20,808 nt of DNA, taken from assembly GCA_038213195.1 (NCBI GenBank), contig JBBQTN010000078.1:1-20808 (forward strand), read 5' to 3'. The stretch's first letter is position 1; each line of letters starts with the position of its first letter. This document shows positions 1-8,616 of this stretch, piece after piece. This stretch comes from JAODBQ01 sp038213195 (GTDB lineage Bacteria > Actinomycetota > Acidimicrobiia > Acidimicrobiales > Ilumatobacteraceae). A model generated the notes under the pieces. That model was given only the letters and a program-made list of their open reading frames with translations, did not search any database and was not told the DNA's origin. The position numbers and the translations under genes were made by a program.

Positions 1-280
1 CGCCGATCGTGCGTGCCGCACCCGGGCGAGGTTCGTCGATCAACCCGTCGAGACGATGCTCAGCGAACCGCAGACGCCACTTCGACACCGTTGCCGGGTT
101 GCAACCGACCTTGCTGGCGATCTCCGTGCCGGTCAGGTTCGGGTCCGCGCACAACAACACGATCTTGCAGCGCATCGCCAGGTTCTGCGCGCTGGAATGT
201 CGGCGCGCCCAACTCTCGAGCTGTCGGCGTTCAGCCCCGCTGAGCGTGATCTCGACCGGCGGTCGTCCTCGTCTGGCCAT
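1..280 (-). mobile_element. IS630-family transposase, N-terminal part (runs off the left edge)
   Basis: Reading the minus strand from the ATG at 280 gives about 93 codons open to the window edge, beginning MARRGRPPVEITLSGAER. The stretch holds the N-terminal helix-turn-helix of IS630/Tc1-like transposases: a basic WARRHSSAQNLAMRCKIVL helix, then GTEIASKVGCNPATVSKWR, then the family linker DGLIDEPRPGA. The catalytic DDE part lies outside the window. A strong ribosome site (GGGAGGGG) precedes the ATG. It is related to, but clearly different in sequence from, the IS630 element at the right end of the window, so these are two separate elements in the same orientation. The outer IS end may lie near 389, where a TA (the usual IS630 target) follows CAGGACAC, but no partner repeat is visible to confirm it. 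Confidence 0.85.
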
Positions 281-403
281 GGCGTTCCCCTCCCGATGCT
301 GGCAGTGACACCAGCGAGAACGCGAACCAACCCAGAAAATTCCCGATCACACCAACTACTTGACGGATCAGCCTGACAGGACACTAGCTCTGAGCAGGAC
401 ATT
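281..403. other. Non-coding flank between IS630 end and tRNA-Lys fragment
   Basis: No credible gene is seen. The stretch is less GC-rich around 330-365 than its surroundings and probably contains the outer end of the IS630 element whose transposase starts at 280. Confidence 0.4.
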
Positions 404-458
404 TGTCGTGCCCCCAGCGTCTCGAACCCTGAACCGACGGATTAAAAGTCGGTCCGGT
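404..458 (-). repeat. tRNA-Lys(UUU) 3'-half, copy 1 (att-like direct repeat, left)
   Basis: On the minus strand this reads as the 3' half of a tRNA-Lys: anticodon loop CTTTTAA (anticodon TTT), a variable region, a T-arm CAGGGTTCGAGACGCTG with one broken pair, and an acceptor strand GGGGGC followed by A. The D-arm and 5' acceptor strand are absent, so this is not a functional tRNA. About 52 of 56 positions match the copy at 13908-13963, in the same orientation. Tyrosine integrases of integrative elements commonly use the 3' half of a tRNA gene as attachment site, and each integration leaves such a displaced fragment. Calling it an att site is inference; the tRNA origin is plain from the sequence. 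Confidence 0.75.
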
Positions 459-499
459 ATCGTCCAGATCGTGATCTTCAGTACCTCTGACCTGCGACT

Positions 500-727
500 T
501 TACGTCCGAGCAGTCCGCACAGTGATGTACCGTGACGGCCCGTGTTGCTGAATTTCTTGGCTGAAATCTTGGATGACTAAGCCGCCGCATTGCAGTGAGA
601 TCGCCCCCTGTACCGTGCGCAGCCTCACGCCCGCGGCTGCCCGCAGGGCGGCGTCGTCGAAGTTGAACCGTCGAAGCCTGACCTCGCCGTCGCGAAACGA
701 GAAGCACGTGCTGTTGCGAGGACCCAC
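500..727 (-). CDS. Small hypothetical protein or C-terminal gene fragment
   Basis: This reading frame gives 75 residues from a GTG at 727, with a protein-like stretch around residues 5-62 (FSFRDGEVRLRRFNFDDAAL, then GAISLQCGGLVIQDFSQEI) and mostly G/C third codon positions. The frame stays open upstream to a stop at 851-853 without another ATG/GTG/TTG start, so it may be the tail of a gene whose beginning has been lost. It lies just downstream of, and on the same strand as, the Ig-repeat surface protein. I recognise no family. Confidence 0.35.
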   Translation of the reverse strand: MGPRNSTCFSFRDGEVRLRRFNFDDAALRAAAGVRLRTVQGAISLQCGGLVIQDFSQEIQQHGPSRYITVRTART

Positions 728-886
728 CCCGACTGTGCCCGCGATGCGCCGTACGCACGCGTCTTCTCCGGCACCTTGGCGAACCGGCCCCGGGACCCTC
801 TCCTGGTTGGTGCCGTCGCCTGCCTCGCGGCAACGACACTTCCGGTGAATTCACGGTAGCGGTCGGCGCGAGGTTGTTGTGGGACG

Positions 887-898
887 CGGCGCGCGCCG
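887..898 (-). terminator. 12-bp GC palindrome after the surface-protein gene
   Basis: CGGCGCGCGCCG is a perfect palindrome starting 4 bases past the stop codon of the minus-strand gene that ends at 903. It could nucleate a terminator hairpin, but there is no T-run, so the call is weak. Confidence 0.25.
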
Positions 899-902
899 TG
901 TG

Positions 903-3044
903 TCAGAAGTTGACGGCGCCGCATTGGCCGGTTCCGCCTCCGGTGGCGGTGTTGGGGCTGCCGTCGTCGATCGGGGCCGGGGTGTTGTTGCTGCAGGATA
1001 GTTGGCCTGAAATCTGGTTGCCCTCGATTTCGGTGATCAGGTTCTCGACGGTCGGCCCAATCCCGGAGGTGTTGGAGATGGTCACGCCGCCGGCGATGTG
1101 GTTGCCACTGAGCTCCAGTTGGCCGGCGTTGGCGTTGAGGGTCAGGTGGCCGCGGATGTCGTTGGGGGCGCAGGAGAAGCCGTCGTCGCCGTTGTCACCG
1201 ATGAGCACGAAGCCGCTGGTCATGCTGATGGTGCTGGCGCCGTGAATCAGATTGCCGCACCAGGTCACTGCCTTGGCCCTCGAGGAGGAGACGCCTCCGT
1301 TGACCGTGGAGTTGGTGAGCGAGAGGGCGGCGCCGGGCAGCACCGTGATGCCACCGTTGACTGTGGCGTTGTTGACGCACGTCGACCCGGACACGGTCAG
1401 TCCGCCGTTGACCCTGCCGGTGACGATGGTCAGGCAGCGGACCAGATGGGAGTCGGTCGCCGAGTTGCTGGGTAGGAAGTTGCCGTCACCGCTGTAGGCC
1501 GCCATGAGGGCGTGGGTCCCGACCTGGAGGCCGGCGGTCGCAAACGTGGCGTGTCCGGTCGCGTCGAGCGGGCTGGTGCCGAGCACTGTTGTCGCGTCAG
1601 TGAAGGTCACGGTCCCCGTCGGTGTGCCCGCTCCCGGCGGGGGGACGATCACGGTGGCGGTCAGTGTGACCCCGTCACCGAACAAGGAGGGGTTCGGGGC
1701 CGAGGTGATGGCGGTGGCGGTGGGTGCCTTGTTGACCACCTGGCCGCCGGTGAGCGTGCCCGAGCTGGCCAAGAAGTTGGGGTCGCCCTGGTAGGTCACG
1801 GAGATCGAATGGGTGGCCACCGAGAACGAGCCGATCAGGGTTGACGTCGTCGACGCGCAGCCTGGCGGAGCGGAGGCGGCCGACACGGACTCGGTGTCGA
1901 ATGGTGTGGCCGCGCCGTCGGCCGTGAACGCAATCGTGCCCGAGGGCGCCTGGGTCGCCTGCGTGCTGGGCGGGGCCGGGCAGACGGTCGCTGTGAAGCT
2001 CACCTTCTGTCCGAAGACCGACGGGTTGGCTGACGACGTGACCGAGGTGGCGGTCGGGGCCTGGTTCACTGTTTGCAACAGACTCCCGCTGCTGGTCTTG
2101 AAGTTGCCGTCACCGTTGTAGGAGGCGACCAGGGTGTGGGGGCCGACCGACAGGGCAGCAATGGTGACCGATGCTTGGCCACCGGCCAGGCCCGGGCTGC
2201 CCAGATTGGTAGCCCCATCGCTGAAGGTCACGGTGCCGGTCGTTGTGCCCGCGCCGGGGGCGACCGCGCCCACGGTTGCCGTGAAGACGACCGGCTGACC
2301 GAAGACCGACGGGCCGACGCTCGACACGGCATCAGTCGTGGTTGAGGCCATATCGACTTGTTGGCTCCAGTTGCCTGAGCTATCGATGAAGTTCAAGTTG
2401 TCACTGGTGTAGCTGGCCACGATGTTGTGCGGACCCACCGGCAGGTTGGGGGAATTGACCGAGGTCGTGCCCCCGCTCAGCGGCTGGCTGCTGCCGATGT
2501 TGGCGCCGTTGTCGGTGAATTGGACCGAACCGGTCGGCGTCCCGACCGATGCCACGTTGGCGGCCACCGTGGCGGTGAAGGTCACGCCCTGGCCAAAGAC
2601 GGTCGGGGGTGACGGTGCCCCGGTGACGGTAGTGGTGGTGAGCGCGCCCTGAACTGTTTGCACGATCGGGTTGCTGATGTTGGGCGTTGGCGACGGAAAG
2701 ACGAAGGCGACCGCGGTGATCGAGTGCGTCCCGCTCGACAAGCCCGATGTCTCGAAGGACACCGTGCTCGTCCCCGCGGATCCTAGGAAACCGTCAGGAG
2801 TGAAGGGGTTGACTGCGCTCAAGACCGTCGTCCCGTCGAGGAAGACCATGTTGCCGAACGCCAGGGGAGCGGTCACCGTTGCGGTGAACTTCACGTTCTC
2901 GCCAATGTGGGACGGATTGTGGTTGGAGCTCACCGACACAGGAAGACCGGCGGCAGCCGCGGCCGGCTCGGCGGCGAGGGTCGTCGCCACGGTGCCGGAC
3001 AAGGCAAGCACGACCACGAAGATGAACAGCTGCTTGATCCTCAT
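903..3044 (-). CDS. Secreted surface protein: five Ig-like (Big_3_5-type) repeats plus C-terminal beta-helix
   Basis: The product has 713 residues. The ATG at 3044 is chosen over the upstream in-frame start at 3143 because it begins a clean signal peptide (MRIKQLFIFVVVLALSG, Ala-rich cleavage region near residues 25-33) and has GGGAGA at ribosome-site spacing. Residues about 40-535 are five tandem Ig-like repeats of roughly 95 residues. Each has NPSVFGQ..FTATV, GTPTGTVTFTD and VGPHTLVASYNGDGNF signatures, typical of the bacterial Ig-like Big_3_5 group. Residues 536-713 form a Cys-containing repetitive domain with VNGGLTV, VNGGITV, IAGGVTI and ISGQLSC rungs at about 20-residue spacing, suggesting a right-handed beta-helix, and end in a Gly/Asn-rich tail. 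No LPXTG motif or C-terminal membrane anchor is seen, so release or non-covalent wall attachment is likely. An adhesion or matrix role is inferred from architecture only. Confidence 0.85.
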   Translation of the reverse strand: MRIKQLFIFVVVLALSGTVATTLAAEPAAAAAGLPVSVSSNHNPSHIGENVKFTATVTAPLAFGNMVFLDGTTVLSAVNPFTPDGFLGSAGTSTVSFETSGLSSGTHSITAVAFVFPSPTPNISNPIVQTVQGALTTTTVTGAPSPPTVFGQGVTFTATVAANVASVGTPTGSVQFTDNGANIGSSQPLSGGTTSVNSPNLPVGPHNIVASYTSDNLNFIDSSGNWSQQVDMASTTTDAVSSVGPSVFGQPVVFTATVGAVAPGAGTTTGTVTFSDGATNLGSPGLAGGQASVTIAALSVGPHTLVASYNGDGNFKTSSGSLLQTVNQAPTATSVTSSANPSVFGQKVSFTATVCPAPPSTQATQAPSGTIAFTADGAATPFDTESVSAASAPPGCASTTSTLIGSFSVATHSISVTYQGDPNFLASSGTLTGGQVVNKAPTATAITSAPNPSLFGDGVTLTATVIVPPPGAGTPTGTVTFTDATTVLGTSPLDATGHATFATAGLQVGTHALMAAYSGDGNFLPSNSATDSHLVRCLTIVTGRVNGGLTVSGSTCVNNATVNGGITVLPGAALSLTNSTVNGGVSSSRAKAVTWCGNLIHGASTISMTSGFVLIGDNGDDGFSCAPNDIRGHLTLNANAGQLELSGNHIAGGVTISNTSGIGPTVENLITEIEGNQISGQLSCSNNTPAPIDDGSPNTATGGGTGQCGAVNF

Positions 3045-3714
3045 TTGGGTCTCCCATCGAGACGTGACCACGCCGTGGTTGATGACCCCGAGTGACCATG
3101 CTGGCCGTACAACCGACAGTAACCGCTGGCGTCGCCGACGCAATCAGCGCAACCATTTCCGCCGACGCGATCGTGACGAGCACTTCCTTGGCCCAAGCCG
3201 TTTCGAATATCGACAATCGCAGCCCGCACCGACGGCTCTGCGACAGCGTCGGTCTCGACGACGTGGTCATCTTCGAGCAGCCAGGTAATGGCCCGTTGCT
3301 CGGCACGTGCCCGCGAGAACACCGCCGACCGCTCACGAAGGGCGCCGAACTCGGAGATCGTGTCGCGGACTCGCCGGCACTCTCCCGGTCCCTTGGGCGT
3401 TCGGCCGAGCAGGTCGCCAGCGCGTGGATCGGCAACCACGACAGCGACTCCAGGATGTCCTGATACGCATCGCGGGCCGCGAGATCGCCGCTCTCGGCTC
3501 AGCGCTTGACGAGCACGCCGAGTTCAGCCCGTTGCGACTCGCGATCACATGATGGGCGCGACTCGGCGAGCTGTGATCGCCAGTGGTGAATCCCCTGTGC
3601 CACGGCGTTGCGCGTCACGGCGCAAAAGGGTCGCCTGTGAGCAGGCGATCAATCGCCCCACAAGTTTGGCGACAAACGTCGTGTGTTCTCTCCGCAACGG
3701 GGTATGAGATTTGC
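3045..3714. other. Gap with coding-like minus-strand remnant (about 3110-3525)
   Basis: No complete gene is supported. On the minus strand, one frame from about 3525 to 3110 has coding-like codon use and a helical stretch (TISEFGALRERSAVFSRARA, then EQRAITWLLEDDHVVETDAV), but it has no clear start, overlaps other open frames and matches nothing I recognise. It may be a decayed gene ahead of the surface-protein gene. Promoters for the surface protein and for the diacylglycerol kinase must also lie in this stretch. Confidence 0.3.
3631..3648. promoter_or_regulatory. Perfect 7-bp hairpin upstream of the DAG kinase gene
   Basis: TCGCCTG-TGAG-CAGGCGA forms a perfect stem with a 4-base loop, 66 bases before the kinase start. 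It could be a terminator for something upstream, an operator, or a leader structure. There is no T-run, and the role is unknown. Confidence 0.3.
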
Positions 3715-4622
3715 ATGACGGCCGGGTCTGGCATCGAGCCAATGTCTCGGGTCGCTGTCGTGGCGAACACCGAGAAGTTGCGACGGCGTGATGTCAGGCA
3801 GCTCCGCGCGGCGCTGCATGAGGCGGGCTACGACGGTGTTCCTTGGATCGAGGTTGCCAAGGGCTCGGCGGCGAAGAAGGCTGCGCGGAGTGCGATGAAA
3901 GCGGGCGCTGGGGTCGTGCTGGTGTGTGGTGGCGACGGGAGTGTGCGCGCTGCGGCTGAGGCGCTCGTCGATACTGAGGTTGCGTTAGCGGTGCTGCCAT
4001 CTGGCACCGCCAATCTGTTCGCCGGAGCCTTTGGTCTGCCGTCGGATCCTCATGGCGTCGTCGGGTTGATCACCGCGGGGACCCGGCGAACGATCGACAC
4101 GGGCGAGTGCAACGGGCGCACGTTCGTCGTGATGGCCGGCACAGGGTTCGACGCGGCGATGCTCGACGGCGCTGACGCTGACAAGGAGCGGCTGGGGACC
4201 TTCGCGTATGTCCGCTCGAGCGTTCGGGCAGCGCGAACACGGGAGCTGTTCGAGGTTCGGGTCGCGGTTGATGGTGCCATCTTTTTGAGGGTTCGGCGAC
4301 TTCGGTGCTGGTCGGCAACATCGGTACGTTGAAGGCTGGGCTTCAGGCGTTTCCGGACGCGTCGGTGACTGATGGGGTCCTGGACTTGGCGGTGATCACC
4401 GCGGCGGGCATGCGCGAGTGGGCCGGGTTGCTGGTCGATGTCGTGCGTCACCGGCAGCGGGAGACGGCGCACGCACATCTTGGTCGCGGCAAGGACATCA
4501 CGGTCGAACTCGATCGCAAGCACCGCATTGAGCTGGACGGTGGGACGAAGGGGCGGGCGAAGGAGTTGCGGGTGGCGGTGCATCCTCAGTCGTTGCTGAT
4601 CTGCGCCCCCTCTGGGCGCTGA
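3715..4622 (+). CDS. Diacylglycerol/lipid kinase (DAGK_cat, YegS/LCB5-like), frameshifted
   Basis: Enzymes of this family transfer phosphate from ATP to diacylglycerol or a related lipid at the inner membrane face. The N-terminal part shows the nucleotide-binding GGDGSVRAAAEAL, then LPSGTANLFAGAFGLP and GTGFDAAML, the hallmarks of the DAGK catalytic domain. The C-terminal part (NIGTLKAGLQAFPDASVTDG, then LDLAVI) is the usual second beta-sandwich domain. The two parts are in different frames: the first runs to 4332 and the second is open to 4622. Adding one T to the five-T run at 4282-4286 restores a continuous reading through VDGAIFFEGSATSVLVGNIG and a roughly normal length of about 302 residues. 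ATG 3715 is preferred; ATG 3742 is an alternative. The 3' end overlaps the convergent PAP2 gene by 37 bases, and the opposing activities suggest a related pathway. Confidence 0.85.
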
Positions 4623-5515
4623 GCCGATTGTCGTTGTGGCGTGGACGTTGCGCGTTCGCCGATCTGTGGGGGTTCGTTGTCGGTCGGTAGGGTTTCGCCG
4701 AGTCGCTGTCGTCGCCCTCCGAACGCGACGGCGACGAGGGTGAACCATCCCCAGCCGAGGACGACGCCGGCGATGACATCGCTGAGCCAGTGCACGCCGA
4801 GCAGAGCGCGGCTGGTGGCGACACCGATCGTCGCCAGGGCGGCCAGGGCGGCGAGCAGTGCTCGGGTCCTGCCCGACCGTCCTCGTCCGAGCACAAGCGC
4901 TGCCGCTGATGTGCATGCAGCGGCAGCACACGAGTGCCCGGAGGGGAACGAGAACCCGTGCGCGGAGACGAGGTGGAGAACGTCTGGACGCTGACGCCGA
5001 ACGAGCAGCTTGATCGCATTGTTCAGTGCCAGCTGGCCGAGCCCGACGGCTGCGACGAACGCGAACACCTCCTTGTTCTGGCGGCGCACGAAATCCGCGA
5101 CGGCGACAACCGCCAGGTAGGCGATCACGACGGGCGTCGAGCCGATGTTGGTGACCCAACGCAGGACATCGACGGATCGTGAACTGGCGTGGTGAAGACC
5201 CCATCGGGATACCGCCGAGTCGCCGTGGGCGAGCCAGTCGTTGTGGTTGATCAACGACAGCAGCACCCCCAGTACGAGTGCGATCGTGAACAGGATGAGG
5301 AACCCGACCGTGATCATGAATCCGCCGGCGTGTCGGCGGTCGAAGCGCTCGCGCAGGAACCGCTGGAGCTTTGGGCGCCGGGCGATGAGCCTTTGCAGTG
5401 CACGTGTCTCAGCGGTGGGCTCGATCGGATCGACGTGGTGGTCGCGTGATGCTGAGACCGCGTAGGCGAGTATCCCAGCAGTCACTCCAAGGGCGACGAC
5501 GACGATCAGCAGCAC
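4586..5515 (-). CDS. PAP2-family membrane phosphatase (first of two)
   Basis: The product has 309 residues and several membrane segments (about 1-20, 67-90, 125-142, 150-165, 196-210, 217-233, 246-266). All three PAP2 phosphatase motifs are present: KLLVRRQRP (K169 to P177, the KX6RP motif), PSGH at 191-194, and SR-X5-H-X3-D at 235-246 with H242 and D246. These form the catalytic site of phosphatidate and undecaprenyl-diphosphate phosphatases. The C-terminal tail after about 267 is polar and probably cytoplasmic. The GTG at 5515 is the only reasonable start, and a TGAGG motif overlapping the stop of the upstream gene gives a possible ribosome site. Only 12 bases separate it from the second PAP2 gene at 5528-6328, so they are very likely co-transcribed. 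The substrate cannot be told from sequence. Confidence 0.9.
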   Translation of the reverse strand: MLLIVVVALGVTAGILAYAVSASRDHHVDPIEPTAETRALQRLIARRPKLQRFLRERFDRRHAGGFMITVGFLILFTIALVLGVLLSLINHNDWLAHGDSAVSRWGLHHASSRSVDVLRWVTNIGSTPVVIAYLAVVAVADFVRRQNKEVFAFVAAVGLGQLALNNAIKLLVRRQRPDVLHLVSAHGFSFPSGHSCAAAACTSAAALVLGRGRSGRTRALLAALAALATIGVATSRALLGVHWLSDVIAGVVLGWGWFTLVAVAFGGRRQRLGETLPTDNEPPQIGERATSTPQRQSAQRPEGAQISND

Positions 5516-5527
5516 GGTGTCGGTACC

Positions 5528-6328
5528 TCAGCTGGCGGGTTGTGGCGGTGCGCCAGCGACGACCGGTTGTTCACCGGGACGGCGCGCGACGGTTCGCAGG
5601 AGGATCGCCCGGGTCGCGAGCACCGAAGTGAGCCCGAGGGCGGCTCCGGCGATCACGTCCGAGAGGTGGTGCATGCCTCGGTACATCCGCGAGAAGCCAG
5701 CGATCGCGGCGACGAGCGCGACGACGGTCACGCCGAGTAGCCGGGCCCAGTGCTGACGCGTCCGCCAGAACACCACCACGACGATCGCTCCGTAGGTGAC
5801 GGCGGCGGCGACGTGACCGGACGGGAACGAAGAACCGACGGGAGAACCCTCGAGGCGAGGCACCGCTGGTCGCGGACGTCCGACGATCCAGGTCACGGTG
5901 ATGAACACCGATGCCTCGAGCACCAGCGCCAACGCGACCGTGAGCGGCTCGAGCCATCGTCGCCAGACCGCGAGCATCACGATCGCAACGAGTGCGGTGA
6001 CAGTGATCTTGACGATCGTGTCCGCCAGTTCCGACCCGACGAACGTCGCGCTGTTGAGCCACGACGTGCGGTGCCCGGCCAGCCATCGCTCGATCGACTC
6101 ATCGACGTGCTGCATCCAGGAGTGGCGCAACGGATGCACGATCAGCGTCCCGATCCCGACTCCGACCGCCGAGAACAACAGGTAGCAACCGAGGAACCAG
6201 CGCAGGTCGGCCCATCGCAATGGGAACCCGAGCAGGTGGCGTCGCCCTCCGGTACGGCCGTCACGTCTGCCGTCGGGGGTGCCCTCGTCGTCGGCGACGG
6301 AGCCGGTCGATGGAGTTGGCGTGCTCAT
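5528..6328 (-). CDS. PAP2-family membrane phosphatase (second of two)
   Basis: The product has 266 residues: a polar N-terminus of about 40 residues, then membrane segments beginning LRWFLGCYLLFSAVGVGIG. Motif 1 ends GRPRP, but the position of the conserved lysine is occupied by Thr (TWIVGRPRP), a variation I believe is tolerated in some family members. Motif 2 is PSGH and motif 3 is SRMYRGMHHLSD, both complete. The ATG at 6328 has an excellent ribosome site (GGGAGG). It is the first gene of the tandem PAP2 pair. The two proteins are divergent, so this is not a recent duplication, and they may act on different lipid phosphates. Confidence 0.9.
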   Translation of the reverse strand: MSTPTPSTGSVADDEGTPDGRRDGRTGGRRHLLGFPLRWADLRWFLGCYLLFSAVGVGIGTLIVHPLRHSWMQHVDESIERWLAGHRTSWLNSATFVGSELADTIVKITVTALVAIVMLAVWRRWLEPLTVALALVLEASVFITVTWIVGRPRPAVPRLEGSPVGSSFPSGHVAAAVTYGAIVVVVFWRTRQHWARLLGVTVVALVAAIAGFSRMYRGMHHLSDVIAGAALGLTSVLATRAILLRTVARRPGEQPVVAGAPPQPAS

Positions 6329-6459
6329 CCTGCCTCCCTGACGAAGCCGCTATCGAGCCGCTCGTGCGGCCGGCACGCAGCGCCCTGACACGGTTGCGTC
6401 CGGCTGCGTCGAGGTGCCGGGCCACAGAGCAAAATGACATTGCACCGAGCGAGACGCTG

Positions 6460-7370
6460 TCACGGCGGTTGCAGTCGACGGCGGGTGAAGGTGACCAGAC
6501 AGAAGATGCCGTAGGCGACGAACCCCACCCCGACCAGCGCGACCACCAACCGGCCCCAGCCGTGCACGGCCAGTCGCCTCAGCGCACCATCAAGACCAGT
6601 GGCTTCCCCCGGGTCGTAGTTGATCGCCGACAGCAGCAGGAACACCCCGACCAGGCCGATGCCGATCCCTCGTCCGACCTCGCCGACCGCACCGAGTCGC
6701 CGCGACCACGCGATCCTCGCCGGTGACAAACCCGACAGATCGAGCTCGTCATCGACATCGACCCGAACGCCCTTCGCGATCCGGTACAGGCCAGCGGCAA
6801 TGACGATCAGCCCCACGAGCCCGACCACCAGCCGGCCGGCCGTGTGCCGCATGATCGACGCCGAGATGTCGGTGACCTTCGTGTTGCCGTTCGGCGCCTT
6901 GGCCGCGTTGCGGGCGAGGCGATCGCACTGATCGCAAACGTCGTGTAGATGACCGCGCTCGCCACGTAACCGATTCGCTGCACCCAAGCCTTCGCATCCG
7001 TACCGCCCGGCAGCACCGCCGACACGATCCGCCACGCTGCGTACAACAGCATCCCCACGGCCAACAGCCAGAGCAGCCCCGTTCCACCACTTGAACCGGC
7101 GACCGTCTTGATCGCCCCGGTCGGACTCGCCTCCTGGGTCCCGTTGCCGAGCGGAGCCTTCGACGACGACCACCCCGATGCACGCGCCGCGACGGCCAAC
7201 GCGAGGAGCCCGGCGACGATGTACACGACACCCTCGGCGAACCAGCCAGCCAGGCCCACCTTCACCACGCCGGGATGTTCTCGGGTCAAACGCCCGATTG
7301 GGTTCGCCCCGACTGCATGCCGACTCGAGTTCGAAGATAGCTGTGAGATGTCGCCCCCCTCGATCGGCAA
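6460..7370 (-). CDS. DUF1206-type multi-pass membrane protein, frameshifted
   Basis: The first part, read from a TTG at 7370 with GGGGGAA at ribosome-site spacing, contains GVVKVGLAGWFAEGVVYIVA and LLWLLAVGMLLYAAWRIVSA. The second part, in another frame, contains GRLVVGLVGLIVIAAGLYRI and WGRLVVALVGVGFVAYGIFC and ends at 6460. Together they make the three tandem two-helix repeats of DUF1206, about 303 residues, which is the normal size. The frame changes within about 6905-6935, between YTTFAISAIAS and RNAAKAPNGNTKVTDI, and a one-base correction would restore it. The function of DUF1206 is unknown. It lies 131 bases upstream of the PAP2 pair on the same strand, so co-transcription is possible but not proven. 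Confidence 0.75.
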
Positions 7371-7451
7371 CCGCGTTCCCCCGACCTAACCGACTCAAAC
7401 AAACGAACCCAACAGCCTCTGCCTGCCGCGACTCCACATCCCACCATCAAC

Positions 7452-8408
7452 TCACGGTCGACGCTCACGGGATCGGATTACTGTGCAAGATCGAGGGCCG
7501 ACCACGTGCGTGAGCGTGGTCCGCGAGGCGACCTCTGCACGTGCCCAAGAACGGGTGCGCACGGCGACTTCGACGATGAACGGCAGGTGGTCGCTGCCAC
7601 AGGACTCGAGCTCGTGCTTCGACGCGGCGCGGACGTCCTCGTTCACGAGCGCGTGGTCCAACCGCACGACCGGGCCGACAGCGCCGAGCAAACCGTCGGC
7701 GCCCAGCTTGAACGATGGATCGACCGCATTGCCGAGCGAGTCGATCGCATCATTCAGCCCGAGCGCAAGCAGTTCCTCGAACTCCGGTCGGTAGCGGGTC
7801 GTGTTCAAATCGCCGGCAATGATCAACGGACCCGACAGTGTCGACACGAACTCCTTCAAGACCTCGATCTGCTCCTTCCACATCACATGGCCGCCGGGGT
7901 CAAGGGTGGCCATCGGGTTCAGTGCGACCACCAGCGTGCTCGTGCCATCGACGTCGATGTCGGCGATGGCAACGCGCCGCGAGCCGATTCAGGTGATCAA
8001 CGACCGTGGGCCGAGCGGACGGTTGGTGGCGATCGTGCCGACGTAGTCGGTGTCGTCGTCCGGATCGGTGACCCGGTTCGGATAGGCACGGCGCCACCGA
8101 CTTGATCGAACATCGCCAGAAACGTCGGGGTGGTGCGCTCGACGAGGACGAGCACGTCACCGGTGCTGGTGGGACGGGATCACCAGCAGAAGCGGGAGCG
8201 CGTCATAAGCCAGGGCAAGGACCGACCCTTCCTCGACTGCCAACACGATCTGCAGGCGACGAGTCACTTCCACTGCGCTCAGAGCGGCACAGACGGGCCA
8301 GCCGATCGCCGACCCAGTCGCGAAATGCCGAGGACTGAACTGGTGGGCGGAACTGTCGACGACTCGGGCGACCAACGGCAGCGCGATCACAGCGCCCGCG
8401 GTGAGCAC
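7452..8408 (-). pseudogene. Membrane-anchored endonuclease/exonuclease/phosphatase (EEP) domain protein, degraded
   Basis: The C-terminal part is clear: LIIAGDLNTTRYRP, RLDHALVN and GSDHLPFIVEV are EEP-superfamily (DNase I/sphingomyelinase-like) metal and catalytic motifs. Moving upstream, an in-frame TGA stands where the sequence reads LIT-stop-IGSRRVAIADID. A frame change near 8085 separates AYPNRVTDPDDDTDYVGTIA from DVLVLVERTTPTFLAMFDQV. The N-terminal hydrophobic part (about 8160-8408, AYDALPLLLV) joins that segment directly, so the usual start of the EEP domain, with its Asn metal ligand, seems deleted. With several lesions it is unlikely to encode an active enzyme. A ribosome-like AAGGAGG at about 8510-8517 on the minus strand hints that the original start was further upstream. 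Confidence 0.7.
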
Positions 8409-8616
8409 CGCAGCAAGTACGCCCGGATCGACCCACGGCGGCGGCGATTCCGGCGGGTCTACCCTCTACCTGCGATCGGGACAGCGGAAGCCCGGAACGC
8501 CTCAGACCCCCCTCCTTGTCCGGACGGTTCTGGCGTTCACCGACTCCACAAGCTGCATCAGGCTCCGCCGTATTCGCACGACGTCCGGGGTCGACGAGAC
8601 GAAGGTCGTTCGTCGC

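Noticed and set aside
404..490. A complete tRNA-Lys gene
   Set aside because: The sequence upstream of the anticodon arm has no D-arm or matching 5' acceptor strand, and the T-stem carries a mismatch. The same 5' absence applies at 13908-13990.
384..854. A 156-codon minus-strand gene covering the left tRNA fragment
   Set aside because: It is Arg-rich, includes the translated tRNA fragment, and competes with a more protein-like frame at 500-727.
4050..5204. A 384-codon minus-strand open frame across the DAG kinase and PAP2 genes
   Set aside because: Arg/Pro/Thr-rich composition, and it overlaps two genes with clear motifs in other frames.
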